DNA of 64,000 bases from Macrolepiota albuminosa (GCA_027475525.1 JAMWFC010000077.1:1550001-1614000); one strand, 5' to 3'. Shown: positions 22,103-34,225, counted from the stretch's first letter. Numbers and translations are program-made. The notes: generated by a model not told the origin, from the letters alone.

Positions 22103-25100
22103 TTAAACATCTGATGAAATCTGGATCACCTTATGTACCTGTTCAGCCAGCACGGTATCGTCGTCGTCGTCGTCGTCATCATCATCGTCGTTGTCATTCC
22201 CATCCTCCCTGCCATCATTGCCCTCAACACATACATTGCTACCATCCTCAACAATCTCACGTTGTCCGTCACCCTCATCTACCTCCATGTCCTCTTCACT
22301 TCCTATGTCAACCTGAGATCGAACACCGGGGACGAGAGACCCTGAGAAGCCAGGGTGAGATGCTAGTTTATGAAAGCGTTGCATATGGAGGGCATTAAAT
22401 TGATGTAGACGTTCCCGCTGCAAGTAGATCTGATGGGCAATAGTACTGTCCTTTATTGCGACTGTTTTCTCTCGCTCATGCAGATAGGCATCTTCATCTT
22501 GCATATACGTCACAAATCGTCGAATTTCCACATTCAACCGGTCAATTTCCTCCCTGGCACGCTGGATCTTATAGTACTCATCCATCATGATTCGAGCCGC
22601 AGGTGCTGCCCAAGGACGTTCACGTACATCTTCACGCGTGTCTGATAATAGATCAAAATCGGCAAGGAACGCATATTCAACTACAAGATCCCACGAAAGC
22701 TCGGGGCGTGGTGGGCAAAGTGCACGAGCAGCAATGTTATATTTGTCGAGTGCATTTCGCACAGCCTGCGATCTTGCTTTGAGGGCCTTGCCTATGTGTT
22801 TACGCAACTTATACCCTGTTAATCACCAATGTCAGTATTGTATTTTGAATAATAATATGGTTAGACGCACCCATTTGAGACATATTCATCTTCGATAACT
22901 CAAACATCCTTGAAACCACTAATTCCTCCAAATGATCAAGACAACGTTGATAGCGACGCTTAGCTGCCATCTCCGCTGCTGCACTCCACTCAGGGTTTGC
23001 TCGAGTCCATCGTGTTGTGACCCCAAGCTTTGTTTCGAGGCTCTGAACAACTTTGAGGTCCTTTTCGTGGATTTCTAAGGCATGGCGGCGTTCTGTCTCG
23101 ATTGACCGTGTATAGTCCCGTTCATTGTGATTGTCAGGGGTGATTACAAGCCATTTTGCCTGTGCCTCATCTAATGCTTTCCTAGATCAAATGTTAGGGC
23201 TGCTCATGATAGAAAGGAGGTGTGACGGACTGGCTTGCCTCGAGGTTCACTAGCTTCTGATAGTATTCCATCTGTAACGTCTCTTGTAAAGGCTCTCGAG
23301 ATAGTTCTTGAAGATACACCTTTTCTTCTGCCAGCCATTGCTTGAACGTCTCAAAGCCCACTACTCCATGATCCCTCATCTGCTTCTCCAATGCAGGCAA
23401 GCCTTTGAGTAATCTAATTGCCTGGTAGTAATTATTAACGAGGAAAGTGCCTATGAAACAAATCAATTGAAAAGAAAAATAATTGAATAGGAACGCACTG
23501 AGGTTTGCATAGCTCTCTTGTCTATCCATATGTTTAATGTATTCCTGAATACTCTGCTTGCGATGAAAAACACTTGCATATCGTATGGATGAGGCCAGGG
23601 CATTGGACTTAGAAAAAAACCGTTCACACCCCTCGAGATCTTCAAGACCCAGTCCTTCGACATATTTTGCAAGGAAGGAAAGCTGGCATCGTCGATTATG
23701 AGCATGCCCGTGAAAACTACCCACAAGTGACCTATATTGAAGCTCACAGGCACGTGGTCCAAGGGGGCTGTTGGCAACCGTTATGCCAAATTTACAGCCA
23801 ATGTCGTAACCAGCACCAATACGAATGCCGAACACATCTAAGAGCTCACTGATGACTGCCAAGGGATATTTGGCACTTTTGGCAAGGCATCAGGTAACGG
23901 ATACGGTAAATATGTGGAAATAGACGCACAGTTCACCACTCTGAATCATGTCGGCAATTAATAAAACAAAACCATGCCGACAAAGGGCAAGGAAAACTCC
24001 AGTCTCATCAAATATTCCCCACATCCGTGCAGTCAACTCATCGATCATATTCTTCCATCGTTCTCCACAAGGGTTGGACTCTGAGCCCTCTGTGCCTTCT
24101 TCCTATGCCAGTGGTGAGTATGGATGATTTATTTGCATAACGAAAACGAATAACTTACAGAGTCTTTTCCTGTTGGCAACAGTTCCTGAAGCACACCTTT
24201 TGCCCATTCATCCACTGTCTCTCGACTAAGATAATAGTCACCATCTACATCACGTCCATCCCGCAGCTCTTTGGTAGTTCCTGGTATCAATTCCCCGTTT
24301 TCATCTTCTGTTGCTGGCTCACGACGGATTACCCGCTTGAGGGAATCATTCCCGTCCATTGTTACGAGCATCTCAAAAATCATTTCCTTCTCTCCTTCTA
24401 GCTTGTAGGTACAAGGAGGGCATGCATGACGAAGCCTCCACTTTGGTGTATCGCGTTTGAGAGCAGCCTGGACACGCTTTTCGGTTTCAGCACGTATAGA
24501 GAGGTAGACATCATATGCAATAGAGAACTGTCTGCTGAGATATGGCTTGAAAGGCACGCCATGTAAGTCACACAAGCTTTTAACAAAGGGCTGGATGGCA
24601 AGGTGTGGGCATCGTAAGTGTGTTGTGCGAAATAATTCAACAGTGCGTATGGAGAACGCAACGTTTGGATGATACGGTGCTGAGGGAATAAGGCCCTGCT
24701 CAATGATTGAGGCAGCTACAGTTTCACCTCCTTTAAGCATGGGCACATCAAGAGAATAAGTCTCTGCTCAATATTAAACAAAATGTGACAATGCGAAGTG
24801 ATTATATGACTCACCATAAAGATCAACAATTTTAATGCCCTTAGTCTCCTGAACTACTGCATCCTGACTCAAGGGAGCAGCAAGTCCCTTCCCTGAAACA
24901 CCCCATGACTTGCTCCACTTGAGGTATGCATTGACCATTGCATTGAGCTGCGTCGCAAAACCAAGATTCCGGCGAATAATCATATCTCGACGGGCACGAT
25001 ATTCTTTTCGTTTTCTTCGTGGCCGAAGCTCCTCTTCCAACAGCTCCTGAAACTCACCACCAGCATGGCTCAGGTTGATTTCAGCATGGCCATCAAAGAC

Positions 25101-25401
25101 TGCATCAATGTCCACCCATTGTTCATTGTTATTGTGATCATGGCAACTGTCTGGCAGGTCACGAATCTCATCGAGCGCACGTTGCCTTTCTTCATCTTGA
25201 GCTGAGTTCATAATAAGTTTTCATGCAAACTATAAACATTTTTGTAGACTGACCTTGTTGATGTTTTTGAATTGCCTTCTTTTGGCGTGCACGGAAGGCA
25301 TGTATACCAGGCCGACTGAGAGTTTGAACAAATGGTGTGTGTACTGAGCCTTCTCCAACAATCTTGAACTTGCCCTTGCTGGATTTCCGCCGACGGAGCA
25401 T
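22103..25401 (-). CDS. KDZ transposase (977 aa, 8 exons)
   Basis: The transposase that mobilises this element. Exons on the minus strand are 25401-25254, 25201-24815, 24763-24159, 24102-23930, 23875-23499, 23450-23231, 23181-22871 and 22815-22103; the phases sum to 978 codons including stop. N-terminal region: basic segment RPRRKRKEYRARRD, then a CxC-type cysteine cluster (CPHL, CPPCTYKL) ahead of the core. Core landmarks of the family: MDGNDSLKR, MWGIFDETGVFLALCRHGF, SGELAKYPLAV, GYDIGCKFG, VGSFHGHAHNRRCQL, GLGLEDLEGCERFFSKSN, MEYYQKLV and the C-terminal RPWAAPAAR. The acidic residues in FDETG, GYDIGC and DLEGCE are candidates for the catalytic triad. The tail ends in a long Asp run. No disabling change is visible. 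Confidence 0.92.
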
Positions 25402-25786
25402 TAGACAAAGTAAGTACAGAGTTGACAAGTTTGATGAAACAAAACGTGACCGTGATTTCTGCTGTATACTTATTTCTAGGTTCAGCACGTTAAACCCCTG
25501 CTTGATTCATCTATCTGACTAATGGTAAATACTTGTCACTGGTTCTATAGCAGATTCTGAGAGATATCGTAAAATGTGAATGTGTTGGACAAGGTCTTCA
25601 GTGAAAAATGTTATATTGAGCAAGATTTCAAGAAACCAGTTGCTTAGTCCGATGTTGTGATAAAATTGTATTTCCAGTGAGAAAAGCCTACGCAAAAACA
25701 CACTTTGGAAAATTCAAGTTACAACTTAATAAGACACCACATGTCAAATGACGAGAAAACAATATATTAACTAGAACTAGCTAACA

Positions 25787-27091
25787 CTAATGTGGACTGA
25801 AGCATGAAGAAACTTCGCCTGCCATATAACTACGTGTAAAAATCATCGCTGCTGCTGCCAGACCCGTTGTTCGGAAGAGTGAAGGGTTAGGATGCCGGCC
25901 GATAGCAGCTTCAGCAGCAGCTCTATACAGTAAAAAAAAGTTAGCTGACGAGTTACAAAAAATAAGAACTAGTACTGACCGCCCCTCATAGACACCAGGC
26001 ATCGCACCTCGTTCAACCACCCAAAAGCATTCCTCATCAGTAATCTCAGACTTTAAAGACTGTCTCTCTCCGGAATGCAAAGGAAGTGATGAGGAAGCAC
26101 CCTTGAATAATTGGTGCGAAGGAGATGATGGCAAGGGAGCAGTCTTGAATGACTGTGCTTGATGGGTAGACGACAATCCAGATGTACCATGAGAACATGA
26201 AAATGCAGATGGCACCGATGTGGCTGAGTCATCTGAGTCGGACAAGAACATGTCCTCATCATCTGATATGGGCACGCACTGCCGATGATGGGAAGAGGCT
26301 GGGGTTGGGCAGTGTGAAGAGACATGGACTCGGCAACTCCTCAAGGTGGGCTGGGATAGTTGAGGAACTTGGCGACTTTTTGAGGTGGGTTGGAATGATT
26401 GAGGAGTCGGAGATAAAGAGCGTATTTGATGTTCATGGGCCAATTTTTGATGAAGTTGAGGAGAGAGACTTTGGTGAAGCATGGGAGCAGACTGAGATGT
26501 ATGAGGGTAGGATGAGCTTCTTGACACACTTGCAGGCACTTTGTTGATCTCGGTCACTAGGTCATTTGCTAGAGCATGTTCCCATGCTTTGACAGCCGCA
26601 TCATAGCTGTAGTAGCCTTGAAGCCAGCCTTTTTTTCCACCAGGAAGGTCATGAATCTGCTGCGCAGCAGCAGGCCTATCCAAGTAGTTACATAGGCAAA
26701 GTAAGAATAAGGCTCGAAAAACTCTTACCATGTCTCAAATATACCAGTTTTATACCCACGATACACAACGTATGCGACTTTCCTCCGCAATGTGGGGTCA
26801 TCGGGCTCAAAAATATCAGGCCTCCCATGCAGATGCTGTTCTCTGGCCGATGCAAAGACATCATCAAGATTTGCAGTAGGTTCTTTGAAATTTTTGGTCT
26901 TTGCTGAAGCTATGGCTGTCGTGAATGGGGTAAGGTAACATGCATATCTGCAACCTCATGTGCTTACTAGGTCGTGCTTGAACATTTGTTTGTTGGGGAG
27001 TCGATGGCGTAGACCCTGATAGAGTGAAAGAATGAAATTAAATTAAATCATAAATGCCTGAAAACAACGTACTGTTTGCTGAAAAACGCAT
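25787..27091 (-). CDS. KDZ-borne protein with two RNase H1-type hybrid-binding domains (361 aa)
   Basis: Five exons: 27091-27073, 27015-26968, 26915-26729, 26675-25980 and 25922-25787, with phases summing to 362 codons including stop. Domain 1 spans the third intron: VAYVVYRGYKTGIFETW joined to PAAAQQIHDLPGGKKGWLQGYYSYDAAVKAWEHAL. Domain 2 is C-terminal: CFWVVERGAMPGVYEGR joined to AAAEAAIGRHPNPSLFRTTGL. Both show the pattern V-x-x-G-x-x-x-G-(I/V)-(F/Y)-x-x-(W/R) of the RNase H1 N-terminal/viroplasmin fold, known to bind RNA-DNA hybrids or dsRNA. A Ser/Pro/His-rich linker of about 150 residues separates them. No RNase H catalytic domain is present. It lies between the transposase and a divergent gene, whose start is 116 bp away. 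The role in transposition is unknown. Confidence 0.8.
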
Positions 27092-27207
27092 CCTAAAGAA
27101 AAAGAGGGAGGATACAAGGGAGAATAAAGAAATAATGGAAAGTAACAAAGGTAAGGCATCATGCGTCAAGATTCAACACAAGTTTGAACCACTCACGTGA
27201 TTGTTGG
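27092..27207. promoter_or_regulatory. Shared divergent promoter inside the KDZ element
   Basis: 116 bp separate the start codons of the two accessory genes, which point away from each other. No TATA box is obvious. Both genes are probably expressed from this segment. Confidence 0.45.
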
Positions 27208-28763
27208 ATGACGAATCTCAATCAACAAGCATTAGAGAACACAACCAGTACAGTGCCAGATACGATGTCTAATTCAGTCCAATTCAATGATCTCAGTCTT
27301 GAGCCCATGACTTGGGCTTCTCGTAATCCTGACAGACCCGTTCAATCTGGGCGTCTTCGTCTCTCTAAGTCAAGCTCACAGTCTGATGCGTCGATGGGTA
27401 CTCACACCCTTTTGAAGAAGAACACAAAGGAAAACCTTGATCTGACTCGAGAAGCTGTCTCACAATATCTCACTGACCAGGACAAGTTTATTCAACAAAC
27501 TTCGGAGCATTTTTTGGTGGACCAGGACCGTGTCAAGAAGATGATAGTTCATGGTTCAAACTACGCATCGACACGTCGCCCCTCACTTGCAAATGCAATT
27601 ACTCACCACAAGGCTACTAAGCTGAATGAGGGTGAGTTTTATTCTACTGACTTGCTAGCTAATCTCATGATCTTGCGGTGCCAGGTCGCGTTCCTGGAGA
27701 TCGTTTGAAACTCAAGGATATCCAACAATATATCAACAATGATCCAGAATTGGATCCTTCAAAGATGAGCAAGAAACAAAAGAAAGAATTTATTGATGAA
27801 CTTGTCGAACATCGTGCCCTCAAATCACAGGGTTCACGTTTCAGTAATCATGCTTCGGCCATTGATGCGCACCAAAACATCAAGGCCATCACTTCAGAGG
27901 TAGATTGTTTCCATCTTACATGTATTTCTCCCTCGATGACCTGTCATGCAGATGAGAAACCTTTTTCTCCGTACAGGTGTTCGTTCATTTGCTTTCTTTT
28001 CCCGGGGTCATGCCGAAGACACCACGACCACGTTCACTGCCACTTCAGATGATACGGTCATGAGGTTCTTTCCAGAGGTCTTGAGGCTAGACTATGCTGA
28101 TGTTCTGGCCAAGTTTGAGATGTACTCCTGCTTGGAGAATCGAAGTAAGTGATGTTCTTATCTGACATCCTCACAAACTCACAATGATAATAGCGGTAAC
28201 AAAGCCAGATAACCTGCCTTCCCTGCGCGCTAAGTGTACAGGCCTCATTCTGCATGGATTGCGTGAGTTCAAGCTTACATATATTGTCCAAATCTGATTC
28301 ATTAATAGGTTCGATTCTCAACAATAAGAGCATCAAGATGAATTATCAAAATTACGATACAGCGATTGTGGAAAAGTACCATGTTCATCTGGTAGGCTGG
28401 CCTTCAAGAATACCATTTGGTAGCCCCTCGAATATTTCGACAGTTGATGATATTCGGCTCCTGCATTCAGCACTTCAGGGCAGCAACTGTGAGTGGGCAT
28501 ATCTCACGGCAGAGGAACGGAGGGCACATGATCAGAAACTTGCTGATGCACGCAGCCAGGGAGTGGTGGTTGGGAAGAAGAGAAAAGAGCGGTCCGATAA
28601 AGGAAAGCCCAGGGTGAAAGGAGGAAAAACGCAAGCTAAGAAAAGGAAGATTTCTCAGCTGCCACTGGGCACTACGTACAGAAGCACAGAAGTTACCCAT
28701 GATGAAGATGATGATGATGAGAGGCAGTTGCCTGATGACACCGACAGCGATGGCGATGACTAG
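27208..28763 (+). CDS. KDZ-borne protein of unknown function (451 aa)
   Basis: Five exons: 27208-27631, 27685-27899, 27952-28144, 28194-28262 and 28309-28763 (452 codons including stop). The ATG at 27208 is the first in frame. No domain that I can name. Visible features: a helical, charged N-terminal half (KNTKENLDLTREAVSQYL, KDIQQYINNDPELDPSKMSK), a conserved-looking centre (GVRSFAFFSRGHAEDT, NLPSLRAKCTGLILHGL, MNYQNYDTAIVEKYHVHLVGWP), a basic nuclear-localisation-like tail (KKRKERSDKGKPRVKGGK) and an acidic C-terminus. Similar proteins are common and repetitive in mushroom genomes as far as I know. It is transcribed away from the hybrid-binding protein, from a short shared promoter. Confidence 0.8.
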
Positions 28764-28857
28764 ATATATTTCAAAACAACACCGATACAGTTACCTTTCA
28801 TTTGTCCTGGACCTTACGAGCTCGAGATCCCATGTTTAACTGTATTATATTATATAC

Positions 28858-29182
28858 TGATGTACAAATTTATTCCGATTTTTCTGGGATTTTCTGATGC
28901 ATTTTGAGCAAGGGACATGAGCTCATCGTGTCCGACGATGAGCAAGGGGCGTGATCAACAGCCGGCGTGATCTCCGAACAGACACCCGACGGGATGATGG
29001 CAATGACGTTGCCGATGGTCGTGTGCTTGATGGCACCGGCAATGAATAGCCGGACAACATACTCTGCAATAACAGGTGTATTATCGCAGGAAGGGAGAAT
29101 AAGATAAATCACGCCTAATTAGGCGTGGCATATTGATTAAATGTCACGCCTAATTAGGCGCGATACGTGGTAGCTACAGGTG
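28858..29182 (-). repeat. Right terminal inverted repeat of the KDZ element (325 bp)
   Basis: Reverse complement of 21,722-22,046 along its whole length, by eye without mismatch. It ends GGTAGCTACAGGTG at 29,182, directly before the right target duplication. Confidence 0.9.
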
Positions 29183-29190
29183 TCAACTTG
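29183..29190. repeat. Right 8-bp target-site duplication of the KDZ element
   Basis: TCAACTTG, the same as at 21,714-21,721. It ends 19 bp before the ATG of the FHA gene. Confidence 0.9.
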
Positions 29191-29209
29191 TTTACTTATA
29201 CCGCCACCC

Positions 29210-32200
29210 ATGTCGTCTTCATCACCGTCCGCCCAAATCGGACGCTACGGCACTATATCTCTCATGAAGCGTCAAGACCCTAGCATCCCTCTCACCGCGT
29301 TTGGAATTGACACGCCAGAACTCACATTTGGACGCGATCCCAGCTGTGCGGTTCGCCTATATTACGCAGAAATTGCGGTTGTACATTCTAGAATTGTGTT
29401 CGATGAGGATAGGAAGGCGTTCATGTGTGTCCTTGGGGAGAGTGGCGTTACGATTGATGGGTGTTTTGTGAAGGGAGGAGGAGAGATGATACCATTAATG
29501 AATGGGTCTGAATTTGAGATACGGGGGAAGAGGTTTCGCTTCTCATATCCCCCCAAGGAAATACGGGCTGCGTTGTATGCTTCACCAATTCGTAAGTACT
29601 GTCTTATGCCAAACCTCTGGAATGTAATATATTATTGATAAACCACAGCCACACGTGCTCCGCGTCTCTCGCTGATAACTAGTACACACGTATTCTCGCC
29701 TCGTCCATCTCCTGATCCACGGGAAAACCTCCGCATCCTTAAAAGTCCGCTTAAAAACACGTTCAAGACACTAAAGCGAGGCACAACGCCCCTTCGTACT
29801 CTCTTCGCCAATGCATCGTCAAAATACGAGTATAATTCACCTGTGAAAACTAGCTTTGCCCCGCCGCCTGCTGACGAGGACGAGGAGGAAGACAACATCG
29901 TACTCGTAGACGGGAACCATCCCCGCGTTGTTGAGGACGAAAAAGATCTCGTCATCCTCGAGGATATTGATCGGCCTGTAGCACCCTCTATCAGCTCTGA
30001 ACAGAAAGTGTTCCTACACGCACCACAACCTCAAAAATCCCAGCAGGAACCTCCCAAAACACCCGTACGCCGGCGTTCACAAAGTCTGCATCGTGCAGTG
30101 CTCATAAGGAGTGCGCAAAGAGCCGTGATGAAGGCCGAGAGGGATGAGAGGGAAAGGGAGGAAGAAGAGATGGAGGAAATGGAAGTTTTGGATGTTGTTG
30201 CGGGTCTGGACGGGGAGAATAACGGTGAGGAGAAAGAGAGCGATGACATGTCACTCGAACAAGAGCTCGAACAAGGAGAGGCTATGGATGTTGATATGGA
30301 TTTTGATATGGAGGAGCCGCTCGCTGGTAGTAGCGACGACGAACAACAGGATTATCAGAAGCGGGCACCGAAGCAAAAGCTAACGTGGCGCAAGAGTTTT
30401 GAACGACTTTGGCCCTTCCGGAGTTCAAGTCCGGTCAAGGACGAGGAGGATCACTCTGACGACGAGGAAGAGAACGAGAACGAGAACGAGGTATGTTTCC
30501 CGCAGGCGTGTTTACCAAGTATATTTAGTCACGTTACTCTAGGCGCCTATGCATGCACGTACCTCTTCCTCCCCGACCAACGCTGATGATGAAGATGAGA
30601 ACGAGGATCCTGCTCCTCTGTTTCCACCACTGCAAACCCCGCTCCGCCCCAAACTCCAGCACGGAAGCAGGGCTTTGGGGCCTTTCATGACTCCACAACC
30701 CCGAATCGGTGCGTCACTGTCGGATCCCACCATCCAACGCACACAAGTACAAGACGGGGTAGGAGGAGTAGGACAGGGGCGGTTGTCGTTGGGTGGAGGA
30801 GAGGCACGAAGGGTCGTGGCAGAGTCTCAGGTATGGAGAGTTAAGGATATTGTTGTCCCGCCTCCTTCGCTTGCTGTTGGAGGTGCATGTGGAGTAAAGT
30901 CCGCGTTCGCTTCGCCTGTGAGACCGGGAGTTTTTGGCAGTCCGAGGAAGGTCATTGATGACGATGAACGCAAGGTTTGTGCCGTGTTTGTTTCCTTTCC
31001 TTTTTTCCTTTCTTTCTTTGCTTTCTCCCCTTTCTATTCTGCTCTCTGTTTTATTCCGTTGTAGATGTCCAAAAACAGGCTTTATCTCAGATGCTAATCC
31101 ACCTTAACTGTAGGCAATCCAAGAGCGTCGCCGCAGCGCTTTACGCGAACCAAGCGGACTTGGGTTTGTACCTGGTCTCTCTCCTGTGAAAATTAAAAAT
31201 GGTGCTCGTGACTTTTCCGGAGGTGCCGGTTCGTATTCCGCTTGGCCGATATCCCCCATGAAATCCTCTACACAACCTACGTCATCAAATCTACTATCTG
31301 AGGAGAAGGAGGAGGAAGAAGATACGAGGCGGTTATTGGATAGGATGAGGGAGACGGTGGAGGGAATGAAGAGAAGGCGGAGTGAGATACCTCCTCCACA
31401 AGTCCCCATGACGCCGAGAAGGGAGACGGAAACGGAGATTAGGGGAGGGAGGAGCCCGGTGAAGAAAGGGGAGGTTTTTACACTTCTTAGAAAGGAGCTG
31501 ATGGAGGGACACGGTGAGGAGGTGGAGGAGAGGGAGATGAAGGAACTAGAATTTGAGGAGGTAAGTTGGGACATCGCATGTTGGGATTTGTGCTTATTCA
31601 AGAGGTCTGGGATAGATAACGAGCCCGAAAGAGGAAAACGAAGAGAAATCTGGGTTGACGGCGCCTGATTCTATTCGGGAAGTGAAGGACGAGTGCAGAT
31701 ATGTTCTTATGCCGATAAATAAGGATGAAGAACCCCTGCGGGAGGTATGTTCTATGCTCCTTCTGATGTTAGCATGTATTTATGCGAAGGATAGAAACCG
31801 CGTTCGATATCGAAAGCGAAATTGCCTGCATTAACTACTCATCAAGAAGAAGAACAGTGCGTGGCTACGGTACATAAGCGTGGGGTATGTTTTTCGTTGA
31901 TTTGGATGTAGCGATGATGTTTAAACTAAACATTGGCGTAGAAATCGCGCTCAAAGTCGAAGGCCAGGTCGCCGACTCCCGCTTGTGTTCAGGAAGCAGA
32001 GGCTGTATCTCCGCAACCCGTGCGTGTAAGTATGCTGTTGACTTCTCTGGATGTGATAGTGCGTTTCGCTAATGATTTAGATTTAATGTAGAAGCCGCGT
32101 TCGAAGTCTAAAGCTAAGGCCCCTGCGCCTGCTCGCGTTCAAGAGGATAAGGGAGATGTCGTGGTTGTGGAGGAAAGCCATTCAAGGACTGATGAGCACA

Positions 32201-33172
32201 CCGAACGAGCAGAAGAAGCTATCATTACCGAGCCAGAGGAACGTGAGCCTGTTCAAGCTGTACGTCCCTTCACTCCCTGCTCGTTTGTAGAATTTGTACA
32301 ATCTAATGTGTATAAACCAGGAGAAACAAACATTGAGACCGCGTTCGAGGTCAAAGGCAATGCTAGCGTCGAATGGGCAGACGATATCTGAGCCCAAGGA
32401 ATTAGTTGAAGAGACAAAGGTGCGAGGTAGGAAAGTCACCGTAACTACCGCTGTTTCAGAGGAAGCCCTGCAGCCTGAAGAGGCTCCTAAGAAGCGCGGG
32501 CGCAAGGTGGCTACGACCCCCGCCGCTCCCACGAGCTCGGGTCAAGATGAGCCCGCGCCAACGAGAAGGGGGCGCAAACCAACGGCCGACCCTGAACATA
32601 AGGAAGCCCCGAGGAGAGGGAGGAAGCTGGGCGTTACGACTGCTGCTACTGCCCTAAGTAAGGAGACTCCTGCGTCAGTTCCTATGCCCGTCGTGGAAAA
32701 TGAGGAGCCTGTGAAGAGAGGGCGTACTCCCCGAGCTGGTTCAGTCGTTCCGACCTCGAAGCCTACTCCAAAGACCGTGGGAACGGTCAACGGAGATGAT
32801 GGGAAGAAGGTTACAGTGAAAGGACGTAAGAGGGCGGGCACGATCAGGAAGGAAGATAATGCGGAGAGTGGGAGCGGGGAGAGTATGAAAGCTTCCATGA
32901 CTACCACCACGACAATCGCAAATGGGATGGGCTCGAAGGCTCGAACGCCTGCTGTTGGCACACGGACAAGGAGGACGCCCGCCAGTGCACCGGCTTTACC
33001 AGTGCAGGATGTTAACAAAGAGAACCAGAATGACGAGGAAGGTGAGAAGGTGAGAATATCGAGGAAGGGTAGGGGTAAAAAGGAGGATGATGAAATTGTG
33101 ATAGAGGCAGGGGCGAAGGAGGTAGTGAAGGCTATTGTTCGGAGGACTACGAGGACGAGGACGAGGACTTAA
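29210..33172 (+). CDS. FHA-domain, AT-hook-rich nuclear protein (1,141 aa, 9 exons)
   Basis: Exons: 29210-29591, 29649-30490, 30543-30974, 31114-31560, 31616-31744, 31795-31884, 31942-32025, 32092-32259 and 32321-33172; phases sum to 1,142 codons including stop. Residues about 12-115 are a forkhead-associated domain (FGRDPSCAVRL, VVHSRIVFD, NGSEFEIRGKRFRF), which binds phosphothreonine. The rest is disordered, with long acidic runs, SP sites, basic Arg/Glu helices and C-terminal AT-hook-like RGRK motifs (VRGRKV, KKRGRKV, TRRGRKP, PRRGRKL). Exons 6-9 each open with a PRSxSKA-type motif. Start ATG is in a good context (CCGCCACCCATG). N-terminal FHA plus repeats and DNA-binding tail recalls Ki-67-like chromosome proteins, but I see no specific homology. 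The KDZ element lies just upstream. Confidence 0.85.
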
Positions 33173-34225
33173 GATTGGACTGATTACGGTGTTGGTGACG
33201 TTTTGATATTAGCGTCCTTTGCAGGACATGGACGGAATGAGCAAGGGATGCATTTTGATGCGTGACATGGTATGATCCTTAAAAAACCAATCGTCAAAGA
33301 CTGAGGGGAAGGAGGAATTTTAATTGTTTGACTGGCAGACTGGCTATAAACTAGCAGCTCTTTTCTCAAAATTGGACCTCTTTTTATGCATGTTGGCATT
33401 TATTATCATAGAAGATAGCAGTAACTACTTCTGCATTGTGCTATACCTCTCAGATCCCACCATTTTCCCTATTTGACTACAGTAACACTTGCTGGTTCAA
33501 GCGCTGTTGGAGCCAGCATTTTAGCCACTCCATCTCTTCCCACACATCCACATTTGCTTAGACCTCTCGGAACGTTATTTTCTCTTGCCCTCTTGTCCAG
33601 CATCATTTTATCCAACGTGAAGGACTTATCAATGTGTTTTATCCCAACACAGGAACACCTTACTTACATAATTACTCTCACTATTAATTGCACTTCGCAT
33701 TATTTCTCTACTAACTATTCTATCTAGCTCTGGTAGAGATGGAATGCAGTTGCTTTTATAGAGGTAGATAGCTGTTGATATACCATGCAACATAAGCACC
33801 AAGTGCTCCATGTATGATAATAAATATAACAAAAAGGCTGGATCAATGGATAGGGCTAGAGAAAGAGCATTGGAAGAAATCACTGTATCACAAGAAAGAG
33901 GGGCTTTTGTTAATAACCCGGACGTGATCTTGGCCGAATTAGCGGGCCGAAGATGCCGGATATTCGCAATGCATGGATTCTCAAGCCTGCTGCTCCAAAA
34001 CTTCGCCTTTCCAAGGTTTCTGTTCGATTCTTATGCCTGTTATGGATTGGAGTACCCAAGACTTAGTTGTCCGCGTACCTTTGTCCATTTTGAGAACTTT
34101 GAAGCTCTCTTTGTGGTTGATCGATAATAGAGCTGTTCATCTGATCAAAGAATACGTTATCCCTGAGCATCTCGACCAGCAGTGCACTTTGTTCGCTTCA
34201 GTAACCACTCCATCCATAGCTCTCC
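33173..34225. other. Intergenic region, no supported gene
   Basis: The plus-strand open frame at 33,810-34,127 has no recognisable domain. The last part is probably the promoter and 5' leader of the gene at 34,226. Confidence 0.4.

Larger units (their letters stand above)
21722..29182. mobile_element. Complete KDZ-superfamily DNA transposon, three genes
   Basis: 7,461 bp between perfect-looking 325-bp terminal inverted repeats and flanked by an 8-bp target duplication. It carries the KDZ transposase (minus, 22,103-25,401), a protein with two RNase H1-type hybrid-binding domains (minus, 25,787-27,091) and a divergent plus-strand gene of unknown function (27,208-28,763). All three reading frames close cleanly once 45-65 bp introns are removed (977, 361 and 451 aa). 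Identical ends, an intact duplication, uninterrupted genes and normal CpG content all indicate recent transposition and possibly present activity. Confidence 0.9.

Noticed and set aside
33810..34127. Small plus-strand gene upstream of the oxygenase-like gene
   Set aside because: No recognisable domain, no conserved start context, no intron logic. It is probably chance coding potential in a leader region.
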